From Syngnathus acus (lineage: Eukaryota > Chordata > Actinopteri > Syngnathiformes > Syngnathidae), in assembly GCF_901709675.1 (NCBI RefSeq), contig NC_051098.1, positions 2,844,500 through 2,908,499 on the forward strand: a stretch of 64,000 nucleotides of DNA, given 5' to 3'. Made by a program: the position numbers and the translations under genes. The notes under the pieces were generated by a model. It had not been told where the DNA came from and did not search any database. It saw nothing but the letters and a program-made list of their open reading frames with translations. Position 1 is the first letter of the stretch, and each line of letters begins with the position of its first letter. This document shows positions 11,310-23,662 of this stretch, in pieces.

Positions 11310-14290
11310 GTTTTTTTTAAGGGCGGGGCCCAGGTTCCAGACCATTATCTGGTGCATCAACCTTCGGTGGGTGCCCCACTGGATTATCTGGCTGCAGGGA
11401 AGGGAGGCCCCAATCCCAGTCTGTGTGACGTGGGTCAGATGCAGCTGCCTGGTCCTTGGCAGATGGAAGTGTGACCCGTCTAAGGCGGCTAGCATGCCAC
11501 CTGGAGCCATCAGCCAGACGGAAGGTAGCCGGTCCCAACTGTACTGTGATCAGCTGTGGTGAGGACCAGAAGGAGAGCAGTTTGTGGGACCGATTGGGTC
11601 GACGGATGCGGACCCAGTCTGACACTGCAAGTGCGAGCCGTCTCACCCTACGCACCCTGTCGTAGCGCTGCTTCATGTTTTGCTGGTTCCCTGCTACCGT
11701 GTCTCAGGGAGAGGGCTTTGCTGCCAGTGTCTTCCCTTGGAGGTCCTAGTTGATCCAGGGGAAGCTAGAGTTCACGTCCCAGCATCAGGAAGGCTGGGGA
11801 GCTATTGTTGGTGGTGTGTAGTGTCTGCCCTGTAGTGTAGCAAGATGTTGTGTAAGGAAGCTGTGAATGGGAGGCCATCACCCAAGTGTGCTCTCAAACG
11901 GTTCTTGAAACTTTCCACCCACCCGTTGGCCTGCGGGTGATACAGGGCAGTTCTGACATGTCTGATTCCTATCTTCTCCATGAAGGAAGCGAAGTCAGCC
12001 GAGATTAACTGGGGGCCGTTATCCATGGTGATGGTGTCAGGCACACCCCAGCAGGCAAACAGGGAGGAGAGGAAGTCGGCGACCGCCTTGGTGGTTACAG
12101 ACCCCACAGGCAGGACTTCAGGCTACTTGGAGTGAAGATCATAGGCCACCAGGAGGAAACGCTGGTGGTGAGGGGTGCCCTGAAGCTCCCCACAGATGTC
12201 CACCTGGATGTGGGGCCAAGGTGATGCAGGCCAGGGTTGGGGCTGTAAATGTGGAGATGGTGGCAGGCCAGTCTTGCCACTGGCGAGGCAAGCTGTACAG
12301 TCCGTCACCATCATCTAATTGTCCCTGTCAATGCCTGACCAGACCCCTACAGTGCTGCTTAACCCTCACTATGCCTGGGTGACCTTTGTGAACCATGCCT
12401 AAGATGCGGGGTCTTAAGGCCACAGGGATCACTCTTCACAGCCTTTTTGCAATGCAGTCGTCATTCCAGCAAAAGAGGTTGCCTTTGACATGGTGGAAAG
12501 GCGCTAGCTCCTCCGGCACCTTGGCCGGCCAATCCTCCTGGATGAACGTGCGGAACTGGCTGAACAAAGGGTCCTGTGCGGAAGCTGCTCGAAGCTCCTG
12601 CAGGGAGACAGCTGTTTGGAGGGGTTTGCCAGGTGTAAACACAGTGGTGAAATCATACGCCTGCAACCTCTGCGACCACCGGTACAGGCGTAGTAGTTTG
12701 TGTCCTGATCCAGTTGTCGTCAAGAGTGAGGTTAATGCCTGGTGGTTGGTCCGTAGTGTGAAGTGGCACCCATAGAGGTACATGTGCCACTTCTCACACA
12801 CCCAAACGCATGCCAGTGCCTCTCTTTAGTCAGGATGAGGGACCTCGAGGCAAACGCCACAGGACTGTGTTCAGTCCCGACGGACTGCTGCGGAGCAGGC
12901 AGGAGTCCAAGACCACAACGCATCCTGTTTGAAGAGGGTAGTGCCTTGGTTTCAGAGTAGTGGGGGAGGAAACGCAGGTAGAATGCAGTCATTCCCAGGA
13001 ATGAGGACAGTTGCGCCGGGCAGATGGGCTCAGGCAGGCGCAGGATGGCATCAATGTTGGAGTGAGGCCATCAGCGGTCAGACGGAAGCCCACAAACTCG
13101 ATGATGAACGCAGCAAAGGTGTATTTCTCAGTGTTCAACGTGAGGTTGTAGTGGGAGAGAATATCCAGCACCTTGGAAAGGAGGTCATCGTGTACGGCTG
13201 ACGTTGCACCATGAACCGCAATATCATCCATGTACACAACCTCGCCTGCGATGCCAGCGAAGATAGTGGTCATGATCTTTTGGAAACAGCTGGGGGCGGA
13301 GCCAGGTCCGAAAGGCATGCGCGTGTACCTGAAGACCCCCATGTACGCAATAAAAGCGGCGAGGTTACGACTCTCTGGGTGCAGGGGAACCTGCAGGTAG
13401 CCCTGGTGGAGCTCAAGCTTCGAGAAGACCACTGAGCCATGAAACTTGTCCGAGAGCTCCTCTGTTGTGGGGCAGCGGGTACTTATGCGGAATAACCACT
13501 TTGTTTACCTGCCTGAGATCGATGCAGGGGCGTAGGCCGCCCGTCTTCTTCTGTGCCACCACCAGTTTGGAGATCCACTGTGATGCGTCCACCCGCTCAA
13601 TGATGCCTGCGTCCAGGAGTTTCTGCAGCTCGGTCGTGATATCGTCACATAGGGCGAGGGGCAGGTGGCGAAGAGGCTGGATGACTGGGGCCCACAGCTG
13701 GATCTAGGAGCGGCTGTTGGTCAAAGGCAGTGAGGAATCCCAGCCCGGTGATCAGTGGAAGCCAGTGGTGCTGCCAGAGCAAGGCCACCGTCAGTATGGT
13801 GGCGCCCAAGTTGTCCGTGATGGAGAAGCCCAGGGCACTAAACAGGTCGAATCCAAAAAGGTTGGTCCCATGGCGAGACACCTGAAAGGTGAATGCAGGG
13901 AGAGTTCTGGAGCCATAGCGCACCGCAGAGGTGGCAGTACCAACCTTGCCAATCTTAACCTGCCCATAGCCGTACAGGTCCTCTGCACCCGGCTCAATCG
14001 TCAGTCAGGGAAAGAGCCGACGGACTGTGGATACATTTAGAAGGGGCCTGGAGGCTGCAGTGTCCAGCAGCACACACCATCCAGCTCCACTGTGCACCAT
14101 TTAAACAGCTTCGTACTGGAACCCACAGAGTGGATGGTGGTGTGGCTGGAAGCAGTGGATGAGCGAGACCTAGGGCTGGCAGGGGTGGGCGCAGAGTGGC
14201 ACACTCTGGAGAAGTGGTTTAACTACCACACCGCTGGCACCTCTGCCCCATTGGCCGGACAGGCAGGCACTCGTATAAGGGTGTGATGAA
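11310..14290 (-). mobile_element. Decayed Ty3/gypsy retrotransposon, gag end to integrase
   Basis: Read on the - strand from right to left the order is gypsy-like. A gag zinc knuckle (CQRCGS...FSRVC) with a 1-nt frameshift lies near 14200-14255. A protease with LLDTAAS lies near 14040-14075. Reverse transcriptase with FSKLELHQGYLQVPL and YMDDI lies at 12989-13432. RNase H lies at about 12436-12990 and integrase with DNGPQ and HPQANGWVESF at 11802-12107. A C-terminal integrase-like tail lies at 11317-11676. Stops and frameshifts separate every domain, so it cannot encode a polyprotein. Flanking LTRs were not found. Confidence 0.85.
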
Positions 14291-16579
14291 GAGCCACAAT
14301 TCCCACAGTTTAGTAGATTAATCTCCCTTAATCGATGGATTGCTGGTTTCTGTTAAGAAGCAGGGACTGTATTTTGTAGATAACTGGTCCTCCTTCTGGG
14401 GCCGTCCCGACCTGCTGAGGAAGGACGGCCTTCATCCTAACCATGAAGGTGCCTTCACTCTTTCAAGGAACATAGATTACTGTTTGAGCCATTCATGACA
14501 GGTCACTTTAGAGCAGGCTGGGTCACAAGTGACTAGGCCACCTGTTAAGATGGGTTTGGAGTCTGTTAAGTTAAAGTCAACTAGCGCTAGGCTAGATTCC
14601 CAGCATGCACATAAGCTCCTTGTGTAGACTAGAGCGTCACAGTTTGAATAGTGCCACAACATACATTGACACACTTTCTACTGAGATAGTAGACAAATCC
14701 AATTACTCCACCCTGACCGGTCTCACTGATGGAACGGTGCCTGTTCCGGATAATATTACATGTTTGCCGAGTATTAACTATAAAATTCTTATGGTCGTAT
14801 CTTCCTGCCGTGCTAATAAACATTTTAGAGGTAATATCGAGCCTAGACAACACAATCTTACTCGTATTTCGTTTAAAAATCCTCCGATAGATACGAACCC
14901 TGATCTACCGATTAGACTCAAACTCGGTTTTATGAATATTAGATCACTTCACACGAAAGCAGTACTCGTTAATGACCTCATCACATAACACAATCTAAAC
15001 ATTTTTGGTCTTTGCGAGACCTGGATGAAACCTAATGAGCTGCTGCCACTTAATAAGGCCTCGCCTCCAAATTTTGTGAGCTCGCATGTGGCGCGTCCTC
15101 GTAAAACGGGTGGGGGTGTCGCCCTTATCTCTAATTCTGATCTTAGATTTAGGCCTCGTTCGATTAACGTATTTAAAACATTTGAAGTTCTCATTGTCCG
15201 ATCCACAGCTCTACGCGTCGTTTTATCTTGCTGTTATTTACCGTCCACCCGGGGCTTACTCTGGTTTCCTGGATGAATTTTCAGAATTCGTGGCTGATCT
15301 AGTGACAAATCCGGTTAATATAATAATTATGGGGGATTTCAATACCTACATAAATTTACCGTTAGAGCCACTTACTTTGGCGTTTCAGACTTTAATTGAT
15401 ACGTTTGGTTTTACGCAAGCCATAAAGGCAGCAACACATAAGAATGGAAATACCTTAGATCTGGTATTATCCCAAGGACTGGCAACCTCAAATATAACAG
15501 TACTGCCATACACTACTGTTATATCTGATCACTACTTGATAAAATTTGAAATTTTAGTTCTCTGTCAAAGACAAGAGCGCAATCAAAATTACAGCAGCTG
15601 TAATATTAACTCCGTAACTGTGACTGCGCTATCTGAGTTACTGCCGTCGGCAATTGCCATACTTCCTGCATATATCGGCTCAATTGATTTTCTTACGGAT
15701 GAATTCAATGCGACATTGTTAAATGCCATCGACTGTAGCGCGACTGAAAACTCGCTGTAGAAAGCCTACTCCATGGTTCACAGATGAAACTCGTACGCTT
15801 AAGCAATTAGAAAGCATGAGTGCAAAGGGCGTTTAACCAAACTTGATGTTTTCCATCAGCCTTGGCGTGACAGCCTCCTGAAATACAAAGATGCGCTTAT
15901 CTTAGCAAAAAATAATTATTTCTTGCAAATTATTCATCTCAATAAAAACAATCCTAAATACTTATTTGATACAGTGGCAAAGCTAACACTACGCCAGCCG
16001 ACCTCCGATAGCTCCTTCCACTCAGCCGACGAGTTCATGAAATTTTTCGCTTGAACGATTGAATCCATTAGGGATGAGATCAAGATGACCATTCCAATCA
16101 CTCAGTCGAGACCGCCGTTTACGGCCGCTGACGATCATGCACCCTCTCAAATTTTAAAAGCGTGTCCCTTGAAAGGCTGACACAATTGGTTAGTGCGGCT
16201 AAGCAAACAACGTGTTTACTCGACCCGCTTCCAGCCAAACTATTTAAAGAATTATTTCAAACTTTAGGACCGTCCATCTTAAATATAATTAATCTGTCTG
16301 TCTCCTCTGGTATAGTGCCAACAGCCTTTAAAACCGCTATCATTAAAGTGACCAAATCTCAACCCGGACTGTCTCAGTAATTATAGGCCGGTTTCAAATC
16401 TCCCATTCATAGCAAAACTTCTTGAAAAAGTTGCTTATTGATTACATGGTCGCCAATAATTGATTTGAATTTTTTCAGTCTGGTTTTAGAGCTAATCATT
16501 CGACCGAGACAGCACTTGCTAAAGTGACTAATGATCTCCTCATAGCTATGGATTCAAACACTTCATCTGTCTTATTATT

Positions 16580-16752
16580 CAGGGATGAAAATGGCAAATG
16601 TGAAAAAGCACGGAAAAGTAGCGGGGGGGGGGATATGGAATATATATCGGGGCCGCTCCCCCGATATATAAAAAAAATATTTTCTCAACGGATTTACACG
16701 AACGAACACGAAACACGGAAATCTGCGGATCCGCGGAAAATTCTCATCCCTG
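16580..16752. mobile_element. 173-bp inverted-repeat element with 6-bp target duplication
   Basis: It starts CAGGGATGAAAAT and ends ATTCTCATCCCTG. The duplication ATTATT occupies 16574-16579 and 16753-16758. Without the element and one duplication the LINE RT frame reads through to the LDLSAAFDTV motif, which fixes the boundaries. A 6-bp duplication does not fit hAT (8), Tc1 (2), Harbinger (3) or Kolobok (4). A short palindrome around CGATATAT lies near 16633-16670. Confidence 0.8.
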
Positions 16753-17849
16753 ATTATTACTCGATCTTAGTGCTGCCTTCGACACTGTAGACTTTGATAT
16801 TTTATTAGAGCGCCTTAAAAGCTGTGTTGGTATTTCAGGGTCAGCACTACGCTTGTTCTATTCCTATCTATCAGACAGGACTCACCGAGTGGTCCATGGC
16901 AATGCGAACTCTAAGCTCTATAGCGTTACGTGTGGTGTCCCGCAGGGGTCGATACTCGGACCAATTCTATTTAATATTTATATGATTCCACTTGGGGACA
17001 TAATACGTAAATATAACATTAGTTTTCAATGTTACGCGGATGACACTCAATTATATATGCCGTTATTGATGACAAATCCGGGACTGTTGTAATCTTGACG
17101 CATGTCTTGCGGAGATCAAACAATGGATGTCTCTCAATTTCCTTCGTATTAACCCAGATAAAACTGAGATGTTGATAATTGGTCCAGCTCGTTATCACCA
17201 CTTATTTAAGGAAACCACTATAATTATGGATAACGGTACTATCACTCAGAGCGATACTGTAACTAATCTCGGGGTAATATTTGACCAAACGCTCTCCTTT
17301 CAAAAGCAAAAATAATTGGAATTCCATTTTTTCGCCTCCGTAATATTGCTAAGATTCGTCCGATTTTCTCAACCGGTGATGCAGAAACTATTATATATGC
17401 GTTTATTACGTCGCGCCTGGATTACTGTAACACATTATTCTCTGGTCTTCCTAAATCCAGTATCAAAAGTGTACAGTTAGTACAAAATGCTGCTGCAAGG
17501 CTGTTCTCACGGACAAGAAAATTTGATCACATTACCCCAATATTAGCCAACTTACATTGGATCCCGGTCCATTTAAGATGTGACTTGAAGGCTCTTCTAT
17601 TAACCTATAAATCATTGCATGGCTTAGCGCCTTTGTATCTCGTCGGCCTAGTTGTTCCTTACGTTCTGTCCCGTAACCTCCGCTCACAAAATGCTAGGCT
17701 TTTAGTGACCCAGAGGGCCAAAAAGATGTCTGCAGGGTCTAGAGCATTTTCTATTCGGGCTCCAGAGCTTTGGAATGCCCTACCAATGGATATTAGAACT
17801 GCTACCTCATTAGAAACATTTAACGTTTAAAGACGCATTTTTATGATAT

Positions 17850-18168
17850 TAAAGTTAAAGTTAAAGTTAAAGTCCCAATGATCGTCACACACACACATGG
17901 GTGTGGTGAAATTTATCCTCTGCATTTAACCCATCCCCGTGTGATTTTAATCCATCCCCTGGGGGAGAGGGGAGCAGTGAGCAGCAGCGGTGCCGCGCTC
18001 GGGAATCAGTTGGTGATCTAACCCCCCAATTCCAACCCTTAATGCTGAGTGCCAAGCAGGGAGGCAATGGGTCCCATTTTTATAGTCTTTGGTATGACCC
18101 GGCCGGGGTTTGGACCCACAACCTTCCAGTCTCAGGGCGGACACTCTACCACTAGGCCACTGAGCTGG
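17850..18168 (-). mobile_element. tRNA-derived SINE, copy 2
   Basis: Near-identical to the copy at 7991-8311, same orientation, with box B GGTCCAAACCC. The tail carries TTTAACTT-type units instead of TTTAATC. The 8-bp repeat TATGATAT at 17842-17849 and 18169-18176 is the target duplication. It sits in the 3' end of the L2-like LINE. Confidence 0.88.
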
Positions 18169-18224
18169 TATGATATGGCCTTTAATTAACCTGTGGTGGC
18201 CGATTCAGCTGGAGTTTGTGTGTT

Positions 18225-18935
18225 CGCTTTAAAATGTTTTAAAAAGTGTTTAAAATACAATAACGTATTTAAAAGTACAAGAGAGGGTATAAAAATAAAA
18301 TTCTAAAAGTCTTGTGCGGATGCGCTCGCGCTGGGCCACGTCAGTCAGCCAGCACTCAAGAGCAGACAGGAGCCGTGACACTTTAAAATGTTTTAAAAAG
18401 TGTTTGAAATACAATAACGTATTTAAAAGTGCAATAGAGTGTATAACAATACAATTATAAGTCTTGTGCGGGTGCGGATGCGCTCGCACTGGGCCGCGGG
18501 GGCACGTCAGTCAGAGAGAGAGGAGCCAGACACGTTTACACTTCAAAAAAGGTTCAGAAAAGTCTTGTGTGGATACTGTAACAATATATTTACTCATATT
18601 TATTTTCTTATTTATTTAAATAAATAAGAATATTTCTGCAAGTCAGTTTGACTTTTACAAAAGTGTTTAAAAATACAAGTGTTCAAAAAACAATAAAGTG
18701 TATAAAACTACAATAAAGGTTCATAAAAGTCTTGTGCATATATTGTATATAGTTAATCTTATTTATTTTCTTTATTTTCCTATTTATTTAAATAAAGAAT
18801 GTTCATGAAAATCAGTTTTGACTTGAAAATGTTTACTAAAGTGTTTAAGAATACAAAGAACATTTAAAAGTACAATATACAGTGTTTAAAGACGCAATAA
18901 AATACAATAAAAGTTCATAAAAGTCTTTTATGGAT
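18225..18935. repeat. Diverged AT-rich tandem array
   Basis: About four diverged units of roughly 150-190 bp share AAGTGTTTAAAAATACAA, AATAAAGTGTATAAAACTAC and AAAAGTCTTGTG blocks. The first two also contain a GCGGATGCGCTCGC / GGGCCACGTCAGTCAG block. The same units recur at about 54210-54530. No coding potential. Confidence 0.7.
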
Positions 18936-18954
18936 ATTGTAACTATATATTTTC

Positions 18955-19033
18955 TCTACATCGCGGACTTTCACCTATCGCGGGTGGTCTTGGAACCAAT
19001 TATCCGCGATAAACGAGGGATTACTGTAAACCG
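18955..19033. mobile_element. DNA-element end (TATCGCGG / GGGATTACTGTA type)
   Basis: CATCGCGGACTTTCACCTAT followed by GATAAACGAGGGATTACTGT matches the reverse of fragments at 48618-48690 and 52348-52400 (ACAGTAATCCCTCGCTAC...). With the array to the left this may be one end of a larger non-autonomous DNA element. Superfamily not identified. Confidence 0.5.
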
Positions 19034-19205
19034 AAAGTAAATCTTCGAGGGCACTTCCTGTTTCCAGTAAAGAATCGGGAGTGTGACATTATGCAGCAGC
19101 GCGATGAAAAACAGCCCAACCTCAAACGCATCATCGCGAAGTTAAGAAGTCAAACAGTTCAAGTAAATTACCCGGTGTTACTTGTGTATTTGATTTGCAT
19201 GTTTT

Positions 19206-19547
19206 GTAAACCTGAGTTTTGTCCCCACGGGGTTCGCGGGCGTGCTGGAGCCTATCCCAGAAGTCATCGGGCAGTAGGCAGGGGACACCCTGTACCGGTT
19301 GCCAGCCAATCGTAGGGCACACAGAGACTGACCATCCATAACTGGCACTCACAACTTGGGGCAATTTGGAGTGCTCAATCGGCCTTTCAAGCATGTTTTT
19401 GGGATGTGTGAGGAAACCGGAGTGCCCGGCGAAAACCCACGCGGGCACGGGAGAACATGCAAACTCCACACAGGGAGTGTCGGAGGTGGAATCGAACCCG
19501 CACCCACCTAACTGTGAGCCAGTGCGTCACCGTGCCGCCCATTTGTA
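19206..19547 (-). mobile_element. SINE-like repeat with tRNA-like head, family A copy 1
   Basis: On the - strand it has a tRNA-like head with GGTTCGATTCC (box B) near the right end. Then come TGTGGAGTTTGCATGTTCTC, TCCGGTTTCCTCACACATCC and GGCTGGCAACCGGTACAG blocks, ending in a GGGATAGGCTCCAGCACGCC tail. Further copies lie at 23142-23502 (+), 36729-37037 (-) and 60237-60596 (-), with fragments at 20706-20757 and 41690-41790. Spread suggests pol III-type or TIR-driven mobility; the exact class is not settled. Confidence 0.7.
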
Positions 19548-20705
19548 CAAAACTAGTGCAATGTAAAACAACATGACACAAGCTTTGCTGTTGACACACA
19601 TTAGGAAATGGGCAAATCATAAAATGTGATGTTTTACTTTCATAATTTATTCATAATTTCACACTTAATGGGTGTGCAGACAATTGAAAATGCCTCTTCC
19701 TACCTTATGTTTCCTTTAAAATTGGAAAAGAAAGCAATACTAGCTATGCGTTTAGAGATGCTCTAAATTGCTAAGGTCACTGTTTCAGACAGCTCTAACA
19801 GACTGGCCCAGTATAGTGAATCCTCTTGCAGCATATGATAAACATGTGACCATTTTACAGTATGATGCTTTTACTACCTCATTATTAAGGTCATACCGCA
19901 CATTATACATGAACTATTTAGCATAAAATTAATTGAGCTGGTAGACAAGATTGCTTTGTGTTTGTTAAACAGATTAACTGTAAATGTGTTCACTCAACTG
20001 ACTAAAATGTTATTAAGTTAATGTTGCTTATTGTCCTTTCACAGAAGCACACTCTGAGCTCGAGCACACATGCTTTTGAAGACTGATCTAGTGTGTTTAC
20101 TCAAGTTGAGTATATGTTTTTTTGTTGTTGCCACTAGATCTATCTGATCATTTGAATCTCATCTGTTGGAGGAGGTAAAACGTGCAGGATAGTGGTCATC
20201 AAGGACTGCCCAGTAACACTCAGATAATATAACTTGTAAATGAAAATGTACAATTGCATTCTTACTGATGGTATGTGGATTTAGAGCTTCTCCCATGCTT
20301 ATAGGTACAACTGTATACCTCACACTAGCAAATTCTGACCAGAAGAATAGAAAATAATAATAAGAAATAATACAACACTCCAGAGAAATCAAAGTTACGT
20401 CTTGTCAAGTTTGGTGCTCTTTGCAAGTGGCAACGCAAGATGGCCGCCAGTAGCTTCACGAGTGAGCGGCCTTGTTTGTCCTTTTTGTGCATCTATGGCT
20501 GACAGTGACCCAACTTTTCTCCACTACTGAATAATTACTGTACAAGGGTTTTAATTAAAGAGATTTTTAATTGACATCCCTCCTTGTCAACCTTCCAACA
20601 TCTTGTCAATTACTTCAGTTCATAAGGACAATGATTGTGGTTAGGTTAGTTTTTGTGCTTTTAACAGTTGCTATGACTAAATGGCATTTGCTTTGTCTCG
20701 TAACA
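19548..20705. other. Intergenic stretch, nothing recognised
   Basis: AT-rich sequence with no domain-bearing frame, no exon-like segment and no clear repeat ends. Confidence 0.4.
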
Positions 20706-20757
20706 CCATCCATCCATCCATCCATTTTCTATACCGTTTGTCCCCACGGGGGTCGCC
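20706..20757 (-). mobile_element. Fragment of the family A SINE-like repeat (ATCC tail)
   Basis: CATCCATCCATCCATCCATT followed by TTTGTCCCCACGGGGGTCGC is the terminal ~50 nt of the repeat family at 19206. The rest is missing. Confidence 0.7.
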
Positions 20758-22613
20758 AGTTCTGCTTAAAGTTCTGAAAATTAATCGTTGCTTTGGTAAT
20801 TGCTAGTAATTATAATTGTTAAAAATTTGTTTGTTTTCAGCCTCACCACCAAGAATTTGGTTTGGCATAATCTTATCGGTTTTATAATGCCATAAAATAT
20901 ATCAATTCTACACATTATTTCTGTATGTTTTATGTCAGAGGCACCCTATGCAGTGACGTGCGGTGAGGTTCATGACTGGGGAGGCACTGACAAATGTTGA
21001 TTAACACCTACACAGAAGCAATAATGGGAAAAGGAATGATTGTGAATGAAGTATGAGTACCTAATAATGCGTACTTTAGTACTGATGTGATGTGTAAAAT
21101 AATCACGCCTTAAGACAATTTGAATCCTAACACAATGAACAACTAGGTTTAAAAATCTGATATATTAAGGTGATGAAGGAATAGCATTTTGATATTATTA
21201 CGTTTACATTCTACTACATTTGATATTTCCCCGAGTGGGACAAATAAAGCAATATGGCTTGTCTTTTAATATGATGTCAGGAAAGCAGAAATGGTATACT
21301 ATTAAAATTGGAAAAAAACATCAATTAGGTCGAAATTAGGCCAAGAAAGACAAAATCATGACGCATTAACCATAATGGTTAAGGACATCGCATGCCGCCT
21401 ACCTGCAGAAATATGGTTATTTATTGATCTGCATACCACATTATTGACGTGAGTCACTCAGAAGCAAGTTATCAACTGTAAACTGTGCTAATTGACCAAC
21501 ATGAGGTGGTAAGGCTGATATTTTTCTTTCCATTACTCCGATTATTTTCTTGTTTTTCTTCCCAAGCATTTGTCATGCATACAAAGTTCTTAGGGGTCGG
21601 ATCAATAAATTCACCCCTCCCCCTATGAACTGCATGTCATAATGTAAAATGGGCCAGAGAAGGACAGGTTGGGACTTTATTTGGTATCATTATTTGTTGT
21701 AATGTGAATTGGACACTGCTTTACACTTGAATTTAGGTTAGGTTTTGCATTTTAAATGTTAATCATAAAAACCTTTTAAAAGATTCTTTTGCCGTTTCAA
21801 GTTTTCTTTACAATGTTTAATGCATATGCCTGAATGTTTTCTAGAGGAGATTATTGTAGAGAATTTTTATTACTTGACTTCCACTTCAACAAATGAGAGA
21901 TTGTTTTAACGTTTTACCACAGAAAAGTTCATCAGTATGAATACTTTCCTAACTTCTTTGTGTGCTTTGTATTAAAACAAAGTATTATTTTTATTTGTGT
22001 ATTATTTATTATGCTATCATCCCACTGGTCCACTTGACATCAAATAGGGCAACATGACCTTTAACGCCAACTAGTTTGACACCTGTGCACGAGACCACAA
22101 AATTACTTAAAATCCCCTGAACTTTTTCGTGTTGTTGTCATTCAGAATGTAACACATGTACTGTGCCAAAGAAAATCTTCAAGGAAGATTCTATATAAAA
22201 TGTTATTAAATGTGGAAAAAGAACTGGATAAAGAGATCAGTGTTGAGCTGTGCAGTCTGATAAGTTTGGAGCTCCCTGCAGATGAAAGACACATTCCTAC
22301 TCTGCATGTTGCTGTGTTCCTCAGACAGATTTCCAGCTGGGAACTGCTCTAATCACCTGGCAACAATATTGACATAGAAATAGAAACTCTGGAGAGGACA
22401 AGACTCCAGCTCGCTGCCTTTTACACATGCATCTGGCTGTCAGAGTTCACGTACACACTGTAGGAGGAAAGACACGTTACATGTATATTATGGAAAATTC
22501 TGGAATAATTTATATATTGTAACAGGTGCAAGACCCAATACTTGTTAACCACACAAATAACTCGCTAATGTGGTGGCTTTTGTATTGGCGTTGGTGTTTT
22601 ATACATACACACA
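20758..22613. other. Intergenic stretch, nothing firmly recognised
   Basis: At about 20951 the motif CAGTGACGTGCGGTGAGGTT looks like the left end of a hAT-type repeat, but no matching right end was found. Otherwise no gene, RNA or repeat structure can be supported. Confidence 0.35.
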
Positions 22614-22962
22614 TGTCACGTTTAATGCAGGATTTGGACCCAGAAGCAGACAGTAGACATGGGAAACCAAAAAGTATTTATGTACAAAATTTCAAAGTAA
22701 CAACAGAGAGCAGACCTGGATGCCGAAAGCATAGATGGCAAAACGTTCTGGCAAGGTGTAACTGAGTCACTCAAGTATATATATAGAACATTATGTATCT
22801 AATTCTATGTGAACAAATAAACCAAGTCACTAACATAATGATCGTCTATGCGACCAATAAAGGGCCAAAGCCACTAACATAATCAAGGACCGACAGTCAT
22901 AAAGGACAAAGCCAGTAACATAATCAAGGACCGACAGTCATAAAGGACCAACAGTCATAACA
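22614..22962 (-). mobile_element. Gypsy LTR copy A
   Basis: On the - strand it starts TGTTATGACTGTTGGTCC and ends CGTGACA. It contains short direct repeats of a GGACCGACAGTCATAA-bearing unit. To its right (22963-22984) lies a short sequence matching the polypurine-tract side of the element, and then a second partial LTR begins at about 22985. Two LTR copies thus stand almost head to tail. Confidence 0.65.
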
Positions 22963-23141
22963 GTAACCTCTCCTCAACTGGCACCACCTGAACTCAAGTA
23001 TATATAGAGAAAATTATGTATCTACTCCTATGTGAACAAATAACAAAGTCATCACTAACATAATCAATGATCGTCTATGTCAGTGGTTCTCAAATGGGGG
23101 TACCCTGAGGGTACGAGGATGTACTCCAGGGGGTACGTGAG

Positions 23142-23502
23142 ACTCGGCGGCGCACTGGGTAGCACGTCCGCCTCACAGTTAGGAGGGTGCGGGTTCGATT
23201 CCACCTCCGGCCCTCCCTGTGTGGAGTTTGCATGTTCTCCCCGGGCCCGCATGGGTTTTCTCCGGGCACTCCGGTTTCCTCCCACATCCCAAAAACATGC
23301 TTGGTAGGCCAATTGAAGACTCCAAATTGTCCCTAGGTGTGAGTGCGAGTGCAAATGGTTGTTTGTCTCTGTGTGCCCTGCGATTGGCTGGCAACCGGTT
23401 CAGGGTGTCCCCCGCCTACTGCCCGATGACGGCTGGGATAGGCTCCAGCACTCCCGCGACCCCCGTGGGGACTAAGCGGTTCAGAACATGGATGGATGGA
23501 TA
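23142..23502 (+). mobile_element. SINE-like repeat with tRNA-like head, family A copy 2
   Basis: Best-preserved copy. CACGTCCGCCTCACAGTTAG leads to box B GGTTCGATTCC at 23192-23202. It has the conserved body with CAAAAACATGCTTGGTAGG and ends in ATGGATGGATGGAT at 23488-23501. It sits inside the hAT element at 23081-25252. Confidence 0.75.
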
Positions 23503-23662
23503 AACGGACTCTCCACAAACCAATGGCAGTCACCTGCGGCTGCCTTGATGACGCACTGTAACAGGGAGATGTGGCTACAGCATAGCAGCGATGCTGCTGT
23601 TCAAAACACGGAGAAACAAGTAAACATGAAAGCAAAACCAGAGCCGACGAAGTACCAACAGT

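Larger units (their letters stand above)
14330..18195 (+). mobile_element. L2-like LINE, decayed, with two later insertions
   Basis: The order on + is: an N-terminal segment with a FWGRPDLL..DGLHPN motif (about 14385-14450). Then an endonuclease with MNIRSLHTK, FGLCETW and MGDFN (14930-15560). Then reverse transcriptase with DPLPAKLFK, GVPQGSILGPILFNIYM and YADDTQLY (16160-17090). Last comes the C-terminal NAAARLFSRTRKFDHITPIL and LHGLAPLYL region (17450-17830). Several frameshifts and stops make it inactive. A 173-bp element interrupts the RT at 16580 and a SINE interrupts the 3' end at 17850. Removing each restores flanking continuity. L2 or a close CR1-group clade is my reading of the motifs. 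Confidence 0.85.

Noticed and set aside
12395-12775. + strand frames across the gypsy remnant
   Set aside because: Antisense to RNase H and integrase motifs on -.
23179-23202. tRNA gene suggested by GGTTCGATTCC and similar box B motifs (also 8248, 9359, 56795)
   Set aside because: No cloverleaf with acceptor and anticodon arms; three are in repeated SINE-like elements and the one at 56795 is isolated in Harbinger sequence.
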